Shown: positions 33,744-43,124, counted from the first letter of the stretch. The stretch is 64,000 nt of DNA from Sphingobacterium multivorum (GCF_039511225.1 NZ_CP154261.1:1178001-1242000); one strand, 5' to 3'. Numbers and translations are program-made. Notes: generated by a model not told the origin, from the letters alone.

Positions 33744-36419
33744 TCCTGAACTAGCTCTTTTGGTGAGCTTAAGATCTTGTAATATTGAAGCCTTAGCACG
33801 AATAGTAACGTTGTAGCTTCGGTACCGCCCAAAAGGCATCCAGCCAAATGACATATCCCAACAATGCAGATCGCGATAGATATTGAAAGAGGTCATGACC
33901 ACTTCCTTCTGTTTGAAATCGTACCCCGATTGAAAGGTGACTTTCCATTTTGGCGTAACACTGAAGTCGCCATGTAAATTCAATGTGCTTGTGATCTGGC
34001 TCTGCATTCTTCGTGTACTGGAGTTGAACGATTTTGCCATATTGAAACTGAACGATGCCGCAAGGTTCCATGGGATGTTAAAGTCCACAAATGCGTTTGG
34101 ATCTGAGCTGATTCGAGCTAAGGCTTGTGCCTGTTCGGGAGTCATACCCGCTCCTGTCATTTCTTTTCTTAAAGAATCAATATTGTTATTACGTGATTTC
34201 GCAGCCTTAGGATTCAGACTATAGTCAAAGGAAAGACCAAAGTTTGTCAGGCGCGCAAGGCTACCATCTTTAATGGCGTAGCGATTGACACGGACACCAT
34301 TTTCATTGACCGAATAGGGATCAAATGTACCGTTGAAGTTTACATTCATCTTTTGGTCGAAAAAAGCTGTACGGCCAGAGAAAGTAATTGGGGACAACTT
34401 TAGCGAGTCGGCTACAAAGTTGTAATTTCCGCTGAACGTCAGACCTTGAAGAATAGGGATTTTCTTCATACCGCCATCCGTGGTGTCAGATTTACTTTTG
34501 ACCTTTGCTTCGATATTATTGTCGATGGAAAAACCTATCCCCGCAGATTTTCCTGCGGAAGGGGAACCGTAGACACCCTGGCTAAAGATTGAGTATACAT
34601 TTCTGTTTCCATATTGATCGTTATAATGCTGATAGAAACCATATTTTGGATCCGAAAAGTCGGGTCTATAGTTCAAGTTGATCGACGGTGTAACAACGTG
34701 CCTGATCTGCTTAAGGTTACCTATTTTAGGGAAATAATTACCATAAACCTTGGTCGAAAGTCCGGTCGATACCGAGTAATCGTATGCACGATTGAATCCC
34801 TGAACGGTATCGATACGTTGTTTATAACCTGCAGCGGTATTGTCGATGCTTTGTCGTGTACTTTGTAAATACCAACGTTCGGTATAGTTTACACTGGTAT
34901 TGAACTGGAAATATTTAAAAGCATTGAGTGATAGACTGATTGGAATATTGTGTTGGAAACCATTTTGGAATTTTTTGAAACCTCCTGGTTTAAACAACAA
35001 TGTATCAATGGTACTGACCGAGTTTTGCGCTTGGAAACTATAACCGACATTGATGCGTTGATACCATTTTTGTTCACCGACACGATCTTTGCTGTCAAAT
35101 GGATTGAAAGAGGATACGTTTAAGCTGATGTTGGGTAAACTCATCTGTATACTGCGTGTAGCCATGTCCTGGTTATGCGTTAAGCTGGCCGTGAGGTTTA
35201 CCTTACCATCGGCAAATACTTTTCCATAACTGATGGACGATCCCATACGGTTACGGGCAAGATTTTCATAGGTATTTTGTGTACTTCCAGTTCCGGTATT
35301 TTGAAAGAAAGAACTTGTACCAAAGTTAACACTTGCAGAGAAAGATGTTCCTGGATTGGCTTCCTGCCGTTGGGTATGGTTCCATGTGACGTTAAAATCC
35401 TTATTGGAGCCGTAATTGGATGTTCCTTCAATACCTGTTTTGGTATTGGCGTAACGGATATTAAAACCACCGTTAAATTTATAGTTGACGGTATAGCGCG
35501 TATTGATGGAAGCTTCCCACGAACCTTTAGAATACAAGGAACCTCTAATCTCACTGTCCCAGTAATCGTTGAAGGCCAAATACCAACCGATATCCCGCAT
35601 GGAGAATCCTCTGGTATAATCTTCTCCAAAAGAAGGGAAGAGAAACCCGGATGCTCTTTTATCTGGTTTTGGGAAAAATGCAAATGGAAATGCCACGGGC
35701 ATCGGTACACCCATCACGACAAGGTAGGCCGGACCAGAAATAATCTGGTTTTTAGTGACAATTCCTTTGGTGATATGAATACCAAAATGGGTATGCGGAT
35801 AGGGTAGATTACAGGTACTATATAATCCCTTGTAAATCGACATTTCGTCGTAGATATTCTTTCGAACAACATTGGCCTGGATAAATCCACCATCAACTTC
35901 GGTCATAATACCGTAGGTATTTCCCTCTTGCTTTTCGTAATCGTAGTAGAGTGAATCTACTGTTTTCGGTGATTCACCATTACCCATGATGACAATAGGA
36001 CGCCCTACATATTTACCACTTTTGTCGTAGATCCCCGAAGCAAAAATCTGTTTCTTGTTTCGATCAAGACGGATATAATCGGCAGAAAGTTCAAAATCTT
36101 GGTACTTTACTTTTGCTCCGCGATAAAGGTGACTGATATTCTTGGCAACTTCAGATTTCTGCGAGTCAACCGCAATAATGCTCACTTCGGCCTGCAAGCC
36201 ACTTCCTTTTTTCTTGGTTGTATCGTTTACAGATTTGGTCGTATCTGCAGTTTTCGATTTACTCGTATCTTGCGATTTATTGGTCGCCGAAATAGGATCT
36301 TTACCTTGAAGTCCGTTCTGTTTTAATGGAATATTACTTTGAGCAAAGCTAGCATTGCTCATTGCAAGAATGATAAATAGTGTTAAAATGTTGATTAACG
36401 ACTTCAAAATTAAAGACAA
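33729..36419 (-). CDS. lptD: LPS-assembly protein LptD, Bacteroidota type
   Basis: The product has up to 896 residues. A signal peptide (KSLINILTLFIILAMSNASFAQ) is followed by a low-complexity Ser/Thr/Lys stretch, an OstA/LptA-like beta-jelly-roll (about 78-200, with ISHLYRGAKVKYQDFELSADYIRLD) and a long barrel ending WMPFGRYRSYNVTIRAKAS. Together with LptE it inserts lipopolysaccharide into the outer leaflet. No ATG fits: the open frame offers TTG codons at 36419 and 36407, and the latter would give a better signal peptide beginning M-K-S-L. It is divergent from the amidase gene, with 144 nt between them. Confidence 0.85.
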   Translation of the reverse strand: MSLILKSLINILTLFIILAMSNASFAQSNIPLKQNGLQGKDPISATNKSQDTSKSKTADTTKSVNDTTKKKGSGLQAEVSIIAVDSQKSEVAKNISHLYRGAKVKYQDFELSADYIRLDRNKKQIFASGIYDKSGKYVGRPIVIMGNGESPKTVDSLYYDYEKQEGNTYGIMTEVDGGFIQANVVRKNIYDEMSIYKGLYSTCNLPYPHTHFGIHITKGIVTKNQIISGPAYLVVMGVPMPVAFPFAFFPKPDKRASGFLFPSFGEDYTRGFSMRDIGWYLAFNDYWDSEIRGSLYSKGSWEASINTRYTVNYKFNGGFNIRYANTKTGIEGTSNYGSNKDFNVTWNHTQRQEANPGTSFSASVNFGTSSFFQNTGTGSTQNTYENLARNRMGSSISYGKVFADGKVNLTASLTHNQDMATRSIQMSLPNISLNVSSFNPFDSKDRVGEQKWYQRINVGYSFQAQNSVSTIDTLLFKPGGFKKFQNGFQHNIPISLSLNAFKYFQFNTSVNYTERWYLQSTRQSIDNTAAGYKQRIDTVQGFNRAYDYSVSTGLSTKVYGNYFPKIGNLKQIRHVVTPSINLNYRPDFSDPKYGFYQHYNDQYGNRNVYSIFSQGVYGSPSAGKSAGIGFSIDNNIEAKVKSKSDTTDGGMKKIPILQGLTFSGNYNFVADSLKLSPITFSGRTAFFDQKMNVNFNGTFDPYSVNENGVRVNRYAIKDGSLARLTNFGLSFDYSLNPKAAKSRNNNIDSLRKEMTGAGMTPEQAQALARISSDPNAFVDFNIPWNLAASFSFNMAKSFNSSTRRMQSQITSTLNLHGDFSVTPKWKVTFQSGYDFKQKEVVMTSFNIYRDLHCWDMSFGWMPFGRYRSYNVTIRAKASILQDLKLTKRASSGGSYF

Positions 36420-36423
36420 ATGT

Positions 36424-36431
36424 TATTTTTG
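36424..36431 (+). promoter_or_regulatory. Possible -7 box of the amidase/MCE unit
   Basis: TATTTTTG matches TAnnTTTG and would give a leader of about 125 nt before the amidase start. A -33 element is not evident. Confidence 0.35.
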
Positions 36432-36563
36432 TGAAATAATGTTAAACTTCGAGAGACAAAATTAGTCAAAAAAGCAATAGAAAATATGTTAAATATCGTT
36501 ATCTATTAAAGAAATAATATTGACGCATTTTGATTCGTTTATAGTAGAGCAAATAATTATTCA

Positions 36564-37364
36564 ATGAAATCAGATTTAAGAATTAGAAAATGGTGTAGCG
36601 TTGTGTTCGCTACTTTGGGATTTTTTTTATTGAATTCTTTCACATTAAACAATGGGCAAGCATTGCCTCCAGACTACCAGATAAAAACGATTGTAATTGA
36701 TGCGGGCCATGGTGGTAAAGATACCGGAGCACAAGGGCGGCGATCGTTGGAGAAAAATGTAGCCCTTGAAGTTGCGTTAAAATTGGGAAAGCAGATTCAG
36801 AAAGATATTCCGGGTATCAAGATCATCTACACGAGAACGACGGATGAATTTGTTGAGCTTTACAAACGTATTCGCTTGGCAAATGCCAATAAAGCAGATT
36901 TATTTATTTCAATACACTGTAATTCCAGTGGTGCTAGCGCACATGGTACCGAAACATTGGTCTCTGGCTCGCATCGTTTGGGACAGCAAGATGCTGCAGT
37001 TCGTGAAAATGCGTCCTTGTTACTGGAATCAAATTATAAAGAAAATTATCAAGGATTTGATCCAAAAGACCCTGAAAGTGCTATCATCTTCTCCTTGATG
37101 AAAAACCGATTCCGTGAAAAAAGTATTCGTCTGGCGCAGATGATTGAAGGTGAGTATGTGAAGGCAGGGCGATATAGTAGAGGATTCTGGGAGAAAGGCT
37201 TAGCTGTATTGGCTGAAGCAGGTATGCCCGCTGTGCTTACAGAAATTGGCTTTATTAGTAATAGAGAAGAAGAGAGCTACCTATTGTCTGATGAAGGTCA
37301 ACAGGAAATTGTCAATAATTTAGTTTCGGCTCTGAAAATTTATAAAAATTCTGTAGAACGCTAA
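36564..37364 (+). CDS. N-acetylmuramoyl-L-alanine amidase (Amidase_3, AmiC-like)
   Basis: The 266-residue protein has an N-terminal signal segment (about 12-30) and an Amidase_3 domain from about residue 38. Zinc ligands are the histidine in IVIDAGHGGKDTGAQG, the glutamate in LEKNVALEVALKLG and the histidine in LFISIHCNSSG; the catalytic glutamate is in AVLTEIGFISN. It cleaves the amide bond between MurNAc and L-Ala in peptidoglycan, in the periplasm, during division or remodelling. No SPOR or LysM domain is attached. The MCE gene follows 61 nt downstream on the same strand, an arrangement frequent in Bacteroidota. Confidence 0.93.
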   Translation: MKSDLRIRKWCSVVFATLGFFLLNSFTLNNGQALPPDYQIKTIVIDAGHGGKDTGAQGRRSLEKNVALEVALKLGKQIQKDIPGIKIIYTRTTDEFVELYKRIRLANANKADLFISIHCNSSGASAHGTETLVSGSHRLGQQDAAVRENASLLLESNYKENYQGFDPKDPESAIIFSLMKNRFREKSIRLAQMIEGEYVKAGRYSRGFWEKGLAVLAEAGMPAVLTEIGFISNREEESYLLSDEGQQEIVNNLVSALKIYKNSVER

Positions 37365-37425
37365 ACAGATTTGCTTTTATGCTGTTTTAAACTTAAATTA
37401 ATGATCATTACTAAATAGATTATTT

Positions 37426-38373
37426 GTGAAAATTTCAAACGAGACAAAAGTCGGCATATTAGCAACAGTTGCGATAGTTTTATTATTTATTGGCTATAGC
37501 TTTCTAAAAGGAAATGATGTTTTTAGCAGCGACAACACATATTACACAACTTATGAAGCTGTCGATGGCCTAACTCCATCAAAACCTGTTTTAGTAAATG
37601 GTTATCAAATCGGTCGTGTATCAAAAATGATTCTCCTACCTGATGGCAAAATTAAGACAGAGTTCAAAATACATTCCCATTATGATGTTCCAAAGAATAC
37701 AATTGCGCGGATTTCAAGCACAGATTTGTTGGGCAGTAAGGCCATTGTTTTCGAAATGGGCAACAGTAAGGAATTGGCAAAGGATGGGGACTTTTTAGCA
37801 TCGGGTGTCCAACCGAATATTATGGATAAGGTTGAACCCATTCAAAAACGGATCGAAACAATTACCATTAAACTGGATTCAACGTTATCGGTTGTCAATA
37901 ATGTCTTAGACAAACAGTTTCAGGATGACTTTAAAAGAAGTATTCATAGTATTTCCACTTCTTTGAAAAATGTAGAAGGCATTACCAAAGATGTCGAAGG
38001 TCTAGTGGGGGATGAAAAGGGGAGGCTCAATCGAATCATGGCCAATCTCGAATCAATTACATCCAATTTTTCACAAAATGGCGAGAAAATCAATGCGATC
38101 ATGTCTAATCTGAATAATATTACCGATAAGGCCGCCCGATTGGATTTTGAACATACCATGAACAAAGTAAATGCCGCAGTCAATGATTTTCAGGAGATCA
38201 CGGGAAAAATCAATAGTGGTAAAGGATCTATTGGTTTATTGTTAAATGACGAAGCGTTATACAATAATCTCAATAATGCTTCAAAGGAAATGGATAATTT
38301 GATGAAGGATGTGAAAGAGAAACCTGGGAAATATATCAAACTTTCCATCTTTGGAAAAAAAGGCGAGAAATAG
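37426..38373 (+). CDS. MCE/MlaD family lipid-transport protein
   Basis: The gene starts with GTG (37426) and codes for 315 residues. An N-terminal membrane anchor (GILATVAIVLLFIGYSFL, about 10-27) is followed by an MCE domain (about 35-115, DGLTPSKPVLVNGYQIGRVSKMILL) and a long helical, coiled-coil-like C-terminal half (about 140-300) with repeated NLxxITxN-type segments. MCE proteins form hexameric rings or tubes that carry phospholipids between the membranes together with an MlaEF ABC permease; those partners are not in this window. A terminator follows at 38404-38431. Confidence 0.9.
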   Translation: MKISNETKVGILATVAIVLLFIGYSFLKGNDVFSSDNTYYTTYEAVDGLTPSKPVLVNGYQIGRVSKMILLPDGKIKTEFKIHSHYDVPKNTIARISSTDLLGSKAIVFEMGNSKELAKDGDFLASGVQPNIMDKVEPIQKRIETITIKLDSTLSVVNNVLDKQFQDDFKRSIHSISTSLKNVEGITKDVEGLVGDEKGRLNRIMANLESITSNFSQNGEKINAIMSNLNNITDKAARLDFEHTMNKVNAAVNDFQEITGKINSGKGSIGLLLNDEALYNNLNNASKEMDNLMKDVKEKPGKYIKLSIFGKKGEK

Positions 38374-38403
38374 ATTTCAGCAATCAGATCAAATAGGATA
38401 CAT

Positions 38404-38431
38404 AAAAAAGCCTGCATATTGCAGGCTTTTT
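38404..38431. terminator. Terminator after the MCE gene
   Basis: AGCCTGCA (38409-38416) pairs with TGCAGGCT (38420-38427) around TAT, with A's before and T's after. It lies between convergent genes and works on both strands. Confidence 0.9.
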
Positions 38432-38542
38432 GTTTTTATATGTCCACTCCCTGAGTAACGCTTTTTGGAATTTAAACAGGTGAAGGTCGACTTTGTCAGT
38501 TGCGAAAATACATGATTTTACAAGCGGATTTTGCATGCCTCG

Positions 38543-40627
38543 TTATAAAGTTTCCTTAAGCCAGGTAAAGAATTCTCTTTGCCAAACTTGTGCGTTTTGT
38601 CCTGACAGTACCCAGTGATTTTCATCCGGTAGGTAGACCAGGCGGCTCTTAATTTTTTTGAGTTGAGCCAATTGGAATGCCGCTAACCCTTGTCCGATTG
38701 GAACACGATAATCTTTTCCGCCTTGAAAGATTAAAATTGGCGTGTGCCAATTATTTGCTTTTTCAATGGGGTTGAATGCGGTATAGGATTTCTCATTTTT
38801 GCTATCCCAGTACGCTCCACCCAGTTCGTGGTTGGCGAAAAAGAGTTCTTCTGTGGTGCCGTACCAGCTTCTCATGTCGAATAAACCATTGTGCGCAATA
38901 AACGTTTTGAAACGGTTTTGATGCACGCCAGCTAGCTGATAAACCGAGTACCCACCATAACTAGCTCCAATCGCCGCGCGACGAGTTGTATCTACATAGG
39001 ATTCTTTGGAGATATCGTCTATCGCTGCCAAGTAATCCCGGATTGGCTGACCGCCCCAGTCCTGAGAAATGGCTTCATTCCATTTAACGCCCCAGCCAGG
39101 CATACCCCTGCGGTTTGGAGCGATGACAATATAGCCTTGTGATGCGATCAATTGTAAATTCCAACGGAAGGAGTAAAATTGCGTCAGAGCAGATTGAGGG
39201 CCGCCTTCACAGTAAAGTATGGTTGGATATTTTTTTGCAGGGTCAAAGCTTGGCGGATAGATTACCCATGAAAACAGATCGGCTCCATCGGATGCCTTTG
39301 TGATACGTTTCTCAATTTTGTTTTCGCTGATGCTTGCATATTTTGCATCGTTGACTTTAGTGACCGGAGTTAAAGATTTGGTTTTTAGATCAAAGCTGAA
39401 GATTTCTGTTGCACGGGTAAACTTTGTCGAGCTAACGATTAATTTGTCAGCTACTTGGCCTACAATACCAGTGATGTCAAAGTCACCTTCTGAAATTTGA
39501 TGTATTTTTGGTAAACTTTTAGCTTTGATATTGGTCGGTACTTCAAGTTCAAATAATTGAACTGTGCCTTTCGTTGCAGCTGTAAAATAGATTTTCCGGT
39601 TGTCGCTGCTCCAGATAAAACTATTGACGGTACCATCCCAATGTGCTGTTAGGTTAAGTCGAATCGAGCTATTCTTATCAAATAGCATGATGTCATTTTT
39701 GTCCGATTCATAACCATCGGTCTTCATGCTGAGCCACGTTAGGCTTTTCCCATCGGGAGAATAGGTTGGGGCTGTATCATACCCATTCATTCCTTCTGTC
39801 AGGTTAGACGTCGTTCCGCTAGCGAGATCATAGCGATAAATATCGGTATTGGTACTGACAGCATAATCTGTTCCGAATTTCTTTTTACAGACATAGAGCA
39901 CTGCCTTGCTATCGGGAGACCAGGCAAAATCTTCTGCGCCACCAAATGGTGCCTGAGGGCTGTAGAAAGCTTGATCCTTTAATAGGTCTACCGGCTCGCC
40001 AACTTTACCATCAATATAACTCGCCACAAAAGGATGACTGAATTTGCCATCATTGAAGGTATCCCAATGTCGGTAGTCTAAGTTGTCATAGATATAAGCG
40101 TCCGATTTTGGTAGTTCGGGATATTTATCCGTGCTGTGGTATTTTTTTACGAGCACGGACTGGCTGAAGAGTATTTGTTTTCCATCAGGAGAAAACTTGA
40201 CATTTTCTAAGGCAATATCACCATTCGTCAATTGAACTGCTTCACCCTTAGATAGGTTCTTCTTCCATAACTGCCCCTTTAACAAATAAATGACGTCGCC
40301 ATTTGGTTCGATCTGGACGACTGTTTCACCACCTTTTTGGTCTGTGAACTGACTGCCAGTCCCGTTTGTGAGTGAAACTGTATAGAGATTTTTTTCACTT
40401 GAATTGCTCTCCAGATTATAATTGGAAACACCGTATACCAATGTTTTGCCGTCTGCAGAAAGTCCTTCGGCCGAAACACGACCAAGGTCCCAAAGTGTAG
40501 TTGGGTTGATCGGTTGTGGCGATTCCGACACTAATTTGGAGTTATTTTTTCCGTCTTTGCTTTCTTGCGCATTGCTTAGGTTACACGCCATAATAATCGC
40601 TAATGTAAGTATTGTAAGTTTTTTCAT
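38543..40627 (-). CDS. S9 family serine peptidase (prolyl oligopeptidase / acylaminoacyl-peptidase type)
   Basis: From the ATG at 40627 the product has 694 residues, with a signal peptide (MKKLTILTLAIIMACNLSNAQ). The N-terminal two thirds form a beta-propeller with repeated WSPDSKAVLYVCK, YSPDGKSLTWLS and WSSDNRKIYFTA blades. The C-terminal alpha/beta-hydrolase domain carries GASYGGYS (S556), GGKDYRVP (D639) and DENHWV (H671). It cleaves short peptides in the periplasm, probably as a dipeptidyl or acylaminoacyl-peptidase. A start four codons upstream also exists but lacks the basic M-K-K start of the signal peptide. It is monocistronic. Confidence 0.92.
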   Translation of the reverse strand: MKKLTILTLAIIMACNLSNAQESKDGKNNSKLVSESPQPINPTTLWDLGRVSAEGLSADGKTLVYGVSNYNLESNSSEKNLYTVSLTNGTGSQFTDQKGGETVVQIEPNGDVIYLLKGQLWKKNLSKGEAVQLTNGDIALENVKFSPDGKQILFSQSVLVKKYHSTDKYPELPKSDAYIYDNLDYRHWDTFNDGKFSHPFVASYIDGKVGEPVDLLKDQAFYSPQAPFGGAEDFAWSPDSKAVLYVCKKKFGTDYAVSTNTDIYRYDLASGTTSNLTEGMNGYDTAPTYSPDGKSLTWLSMKTDGYESDKNDIMLFDKNSSIRLNLTAHWDGTVNSFIWSSDNRKIYFTAATKGTVQLFELEVPTNIKAKSLPKIHQISEGDFDITGIVGQVADKLIVSSTKFTRATEIFSFDLKTKSLTPVTKVNDAKYASISENKIEKRITKASDGADLFSWVIYPPSFDPAKKYPTILYCEGGPQSALTQFYSFRWNLQLIASQGYIVIAPNRRGMPGWGVKWNEAISQDWGGQPIRDYLAAIDDISKESYVDTTRRAAIGASYGGYSVYQLAGVHQNRFKTFIAHNGLFDMRSWYGTTEELFFANHELGGAYWDSKNEKSYTAFNPIEKANNWHTPILIFQGGKDYRVPIGQGLAAFQLAQLKKIKSRLVYLPDENHWVLSGQNAQVWQREFFTWLKETL

Positions 40628-40699
40628 CTGTTTAAACATATCTATGCCGCTGAAAAATTTCTTCGCAAGTTACAGAATTTGGTCATAAATGCTAAGTCG

Positions 40700-40737
40700 A
40701 GTAAAAAAATAGCCATCTCTTTCATTTAGAAATGGCT
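40700..40737 (-). terminator. Terminator of the creD transcription unit
   Basis: On the minus strand a 10-bp stem (40737-40728 with 40720-40711, one G-U pair, loop 7 nt) is followed by seven T's (40709-40703). Confidence 0.75.
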
Positions 40738-40807
40738 TATTAGAATTGTAAATCCTTATTTTTTTAATAGTATCTGAATTAATACCCAATAAAGTCGAAG
40801 ACGTTGT

Positions 40808-42274
40808 TTATTGATCCACATGGCTATTATCAAATTGATACCAGTTTATTTTTGTTGAAACGCGCATCAAAATCGCCAAAATGATAAAGATGCCAATTGT
40901 TCCGGCGATAAGGGAATAATCCCGAAGTTGCATGAGGATATAGATAAAAAGATAAAATAAAGCCAGAATAGAACTCAGCAATAGCGCCGATTTCTGGTCT
41001 TTGGTAATTGATTTAATGAAACTGCCAATCAGCATAACTGTAGCGACGGAAGCCGTTAAGTAAGCTAGATTAAATCCAATATGCTCGGATAGCGCGAGCA
41101 GCAATGTGTAGAAAAGAACCATCGCTGCTCCAATCAGAATATATTGGATGATATGGATCCGTTTTTTCTTGATCACCTCGGTGAATAGGAGCGAAGTAAA
41201 GGTCAGGATGATAACTAAAATACCATATTTGGCGACCCGTGTTGTTTTTTGATAGTTGTTGATATCTGGTAGGAAGTTAATTGTAATCATGTCTGCGTTA
41301 TCCAATAGGTTATTTGCAGAGGCAATTGTAGTGCTGACGGTTTGTGCTGCTTTTTGCTTATTGCCCTCATTTCCATTTTCGAGGTTGTTATCGAACTGAA
41401 AGATCGGACGGGCATCGCTTGTCCATTGTTGTGGCAGCTTCCGACTGAAAGAAGGGATTTCCCAGGAAGCCGAAAAATTGGATGTTTCGGTATTACGTTT
41501 CCCCGGTAAGAATGCACCTGTGAAACTTGGATTAGCCCAGTTACCCTTAGCCTGGATATTTGTCTGATCACCCAACGGAAGAAAATTCAATGATTTGGAT
41601 CCTTTTAGACTTAATTTTATCTTGAAACGATTGTCCGTTTTCTGCGGATCCAAAGGTACAGGACAGACTAAATTTTGCGTAAATAATTTGAGAGTATTGA
41701 AGTCTGGGTCGAAAGTTAACTCGTTTCCATCCCAATTTAAGGATGGACGCTTGCCTAAACCTTTAAAGTCCTGGATACCGAAAATAAGCTTGCTGCCTTT
41801 CCAGTCAATTTGCTCATGCGGAATATCGAGTTTTTCTAGGGATATTTTGTCAAAAGAACCATCTAATGTGATGCTGCTGTTGTAAACTACAGCATTATAA
41901 ATACCTCTAGAGAGATGCTGTGGCGTTATATCGGTTGTGATATTGGATGTTTTGGGTAAGATAAATATCCATTTTAGCTCTTCTCTAAGGTTAGATTTTT
42001 CGGCTTTTTCGGTAGAAAGTGAGATAGTCTCGCGATAAGGGATAGCTAACACGGGACTGGAAATAACCTGCTCCTTTCCCCAGTTTAATGCAATACCGCC
42101 AGAAACTTCCTGTTCCCTATTTTTCCGTTCTTCGATTAGATCGCTTATTAATGAAAGTGGAATGAGCAATATCAAGGAAAGAAAGAAAATGACAAATAAC
42201 TTTAGGACAGTGGAATTACTGATTTTCTCAAAAAATGAGGATTGCTCTATCGGTGATGAATTGTTGTAGTCCAT
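40808..42274 (-). CDS. creD: CreD-like inner membrane envelope-integrity protein
   Basis: The 488-residue protein has one N-terminal membrane span (about 26-48), the conserved EERKNREQEVSGGIALNWGKEQVISSPVLAIPY, a large periplasmic domain with DGSFDKISLEKLDIP and LGKRPSLNWDGNEL, and about five C-terminal spans (YGILVIILTFTSLLFTEVI, YILIGAAMVLFYTLLLALSEH and others). This is the CreD family, linked in Gammaproteobacteria to the CreBC response and colicin E2 tolerance; its molecular job is not known. It follows the COQ4-like gene by 4 nt, so both are in one transcript under the operator at 42789-42807. No CreBC-type two-component pair is nearby. Confidence 0.9.
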   Translation of the reverse strand: MDYNNSSPIEQSSFFEKISNSTVLKLFVIFFLSLILLIPLSLISDLIEERKNREQEVSGGIALNWGKEQVISSPVLAIPYRETISLSTEKAEKSNLREELKWIFILPKTSNITTDITPQHLSRGIYNAVVYNSSITLDGSFDKISLEKLDIPHEQIDWKGSKLIFGIQDFKGLGKRPSLNWDGNELTFDPDFNTLKLFTQNLVCPVPLDPQKTDNRFKIKLSLKGSKSLNFLPLGDQTNIQAKGNWANPSFTGAFLPGKRNTETSNFSASWEIPSFSRKLPQQWTSDARPIFQFDNNLENGNEGNKQKAAQTVSTTIASANNLLDNADMITINFLPDINNYQKTTRVAKYGILVIILTFTSLLFTEVIKKKRIHIIQYILIGAAMVLFYTLLLALSEHIGFNLAYLTASVATVMLIGSFIKSITKDQKSALLLSSILALFYLFIYILMQLRDYSLIAGTIGIFIILAILMRVSTKINWYQFDNSHVDQ

Positions 42275-42278
42275 GGTT

Positions 42279-42770
42279 TTAGTTGTTTAAATTTATTTGA
42301 ATGTTTTTACTGTATAAGGCAATTTGAAGCTCCGTTAATTGCCAATGAAGGATTTCTTTAAATTCTAAATGATGAAAGTTTTGGAGCGATCGACCTTTCT
42401 GAAAATGTCTTTTATAATAGCCGAAATGCTCGGGAAATAAGATTCCGCCAATAAAAATCATTGCCATGAGATAGAGGCTGATCTTTCCATTACCAAGTAA
42501 GAGGAATTGCATGGCGATTTCATCTTGTATCTCTGTTCCGGTTTCAGTCAGGATATGAAATACATCGTGATTTTCCAGTTTGGGCATGACATCAAAACCT
42601 TTACTTTCATAAAAGAGCCCCAGATTATGGCCGATGCTACCAACGGGGTAGGTCATAAAATCTGCCTTAGATATTCCCCAAGCTTTTTTGTTCCATTTAA
42701 AGATGTCTGCATATACTTTGGAAGACCAATTGTAGAGGTGCAGCATCAGTTTTAATCGAATTCCTTTCAT
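42279..42770 (-). CDS. COQ4-like protein with HDxxH-x11-E metal motif
   Basis: The 163-residue soluble protein carries H68-D69-x-x-H72-x11-E84, which is the characteristic metal-ligand pattern of the COQ4 family. YPVGSIGHNLGLFYESKGF upstream of it resembles the P-x-G-T-L-G-type segment before the COQ4 motif. The remainder is mainly helical with a hydrophobic stretch (KISLYLMAMIFIGGILFPEHF). Eukaryotic COQ4 acts in ubiquinone synthesis as an oxidative decarboxylase and complex organiser, whereas Bacteroidota normally use menaquinone, so a ubiquinone role is unlikely here. It starts 18 nt downstream of the operator at 42789-42807 and is followed after 4 nt by creD. I base the family call on motif spacing alone. 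Confidence 0.65.
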   Translation of the reverse strand: MKGIRLKLMLHLYNWSSKVYADIFKWNKKAWGISKADFMTYPVGSIGHNLGLFYESKGFDVMPKLENHDVFHILTETGTEIQDEIAMQFLLLGNGKISLYLMAMIFIGGILFPEHFGYYKRHFQKGRSLQNFHHLEFKEILHWQLTELQIALYSKNIQINLNN

Positions 42771-42788
42771 TTAATCATGTTTTAAAAG

Positions 42789-42807
42789 TACTTTGATTTT
42801 CAAAGTA
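42789..42807. promoter_or_regulatory. 19-bp palindromic operator upstream of the COQ4-like/creD unit
   Basis: TACTTTGA-TTT-TCAAAGTA is a perfect inverted repeat with 8-bp arms and 3-bp spacer. The same arms with a TAT centre occur at 43738-43756 upstream of the regulator operon. The flanks (AAAAG- before, -AATGAATAA after) are also the same at both sites. Confidence 0.8.
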
Positions 42808-42821
42808 AATGAATAAAAAAA

Positions 42822-43124
42822 TTATTTGTATTGTTGTTTTATTAAATTTTCAAGTGCAATAAGGTGATTCTCAAAGGCTTTAAGTCCTTTTGTCGTTCTT
42901 TTGTATCGGGTGTTCGGCTTCCGGTCTACAAAGCTTTTTTCGACACTAATGTATTCCTCTTTTTCCAACGTTTTTAGGTTGGAAGCAAGGTTACCGTCGG
43001 TTACATCCAACAATTCTTTCAATGAATTAAAATCATATTCTTCATTGGCAGCGAGAACACTCATAATTTGGAGGCGAACTCTGTTTTCAAATATTTTGTC
43101 ATATAGGGAAAGATCTAATTTCAC
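42822..43124 (-). CDS. Small winged-helix transcriptional regulator
   Basis: Starting with GTG at 43124, the 100-residue protein (VKLDLSLYDKIFENRVRLQIMSVLAANEEYDF...) is a lone winged-helix DNA-binding domain of the MarR/ArsR-like type. The recognition-helix region is FNSLKELLDVTDGNLASNLKTLEKEEYISVEKSF, and the wing is DRKPNTRYKRTTKGLKAFENHL. The open frame extends far upstream to 43436, but that part is antisense-like filler overlapping the membrane-protein gene. The GTG start overlaps the upstream gene's TGA stop in the sequence GTGA, which indicates translational coupling. The regulator is the best candidate to bind the two 19-bp palindromes, controlling itself and the creD unit. Confidence 0.88.
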   Translation of the reverse strand: MKLDLSLYDKIFENRVRLQIMSVLAANEEYDFNSLKELLDVTDGNLASNLKTLEKEEYISVEKSFVDRKPNTRYKRTTKGLKAFENHLIALENLIKQQYK

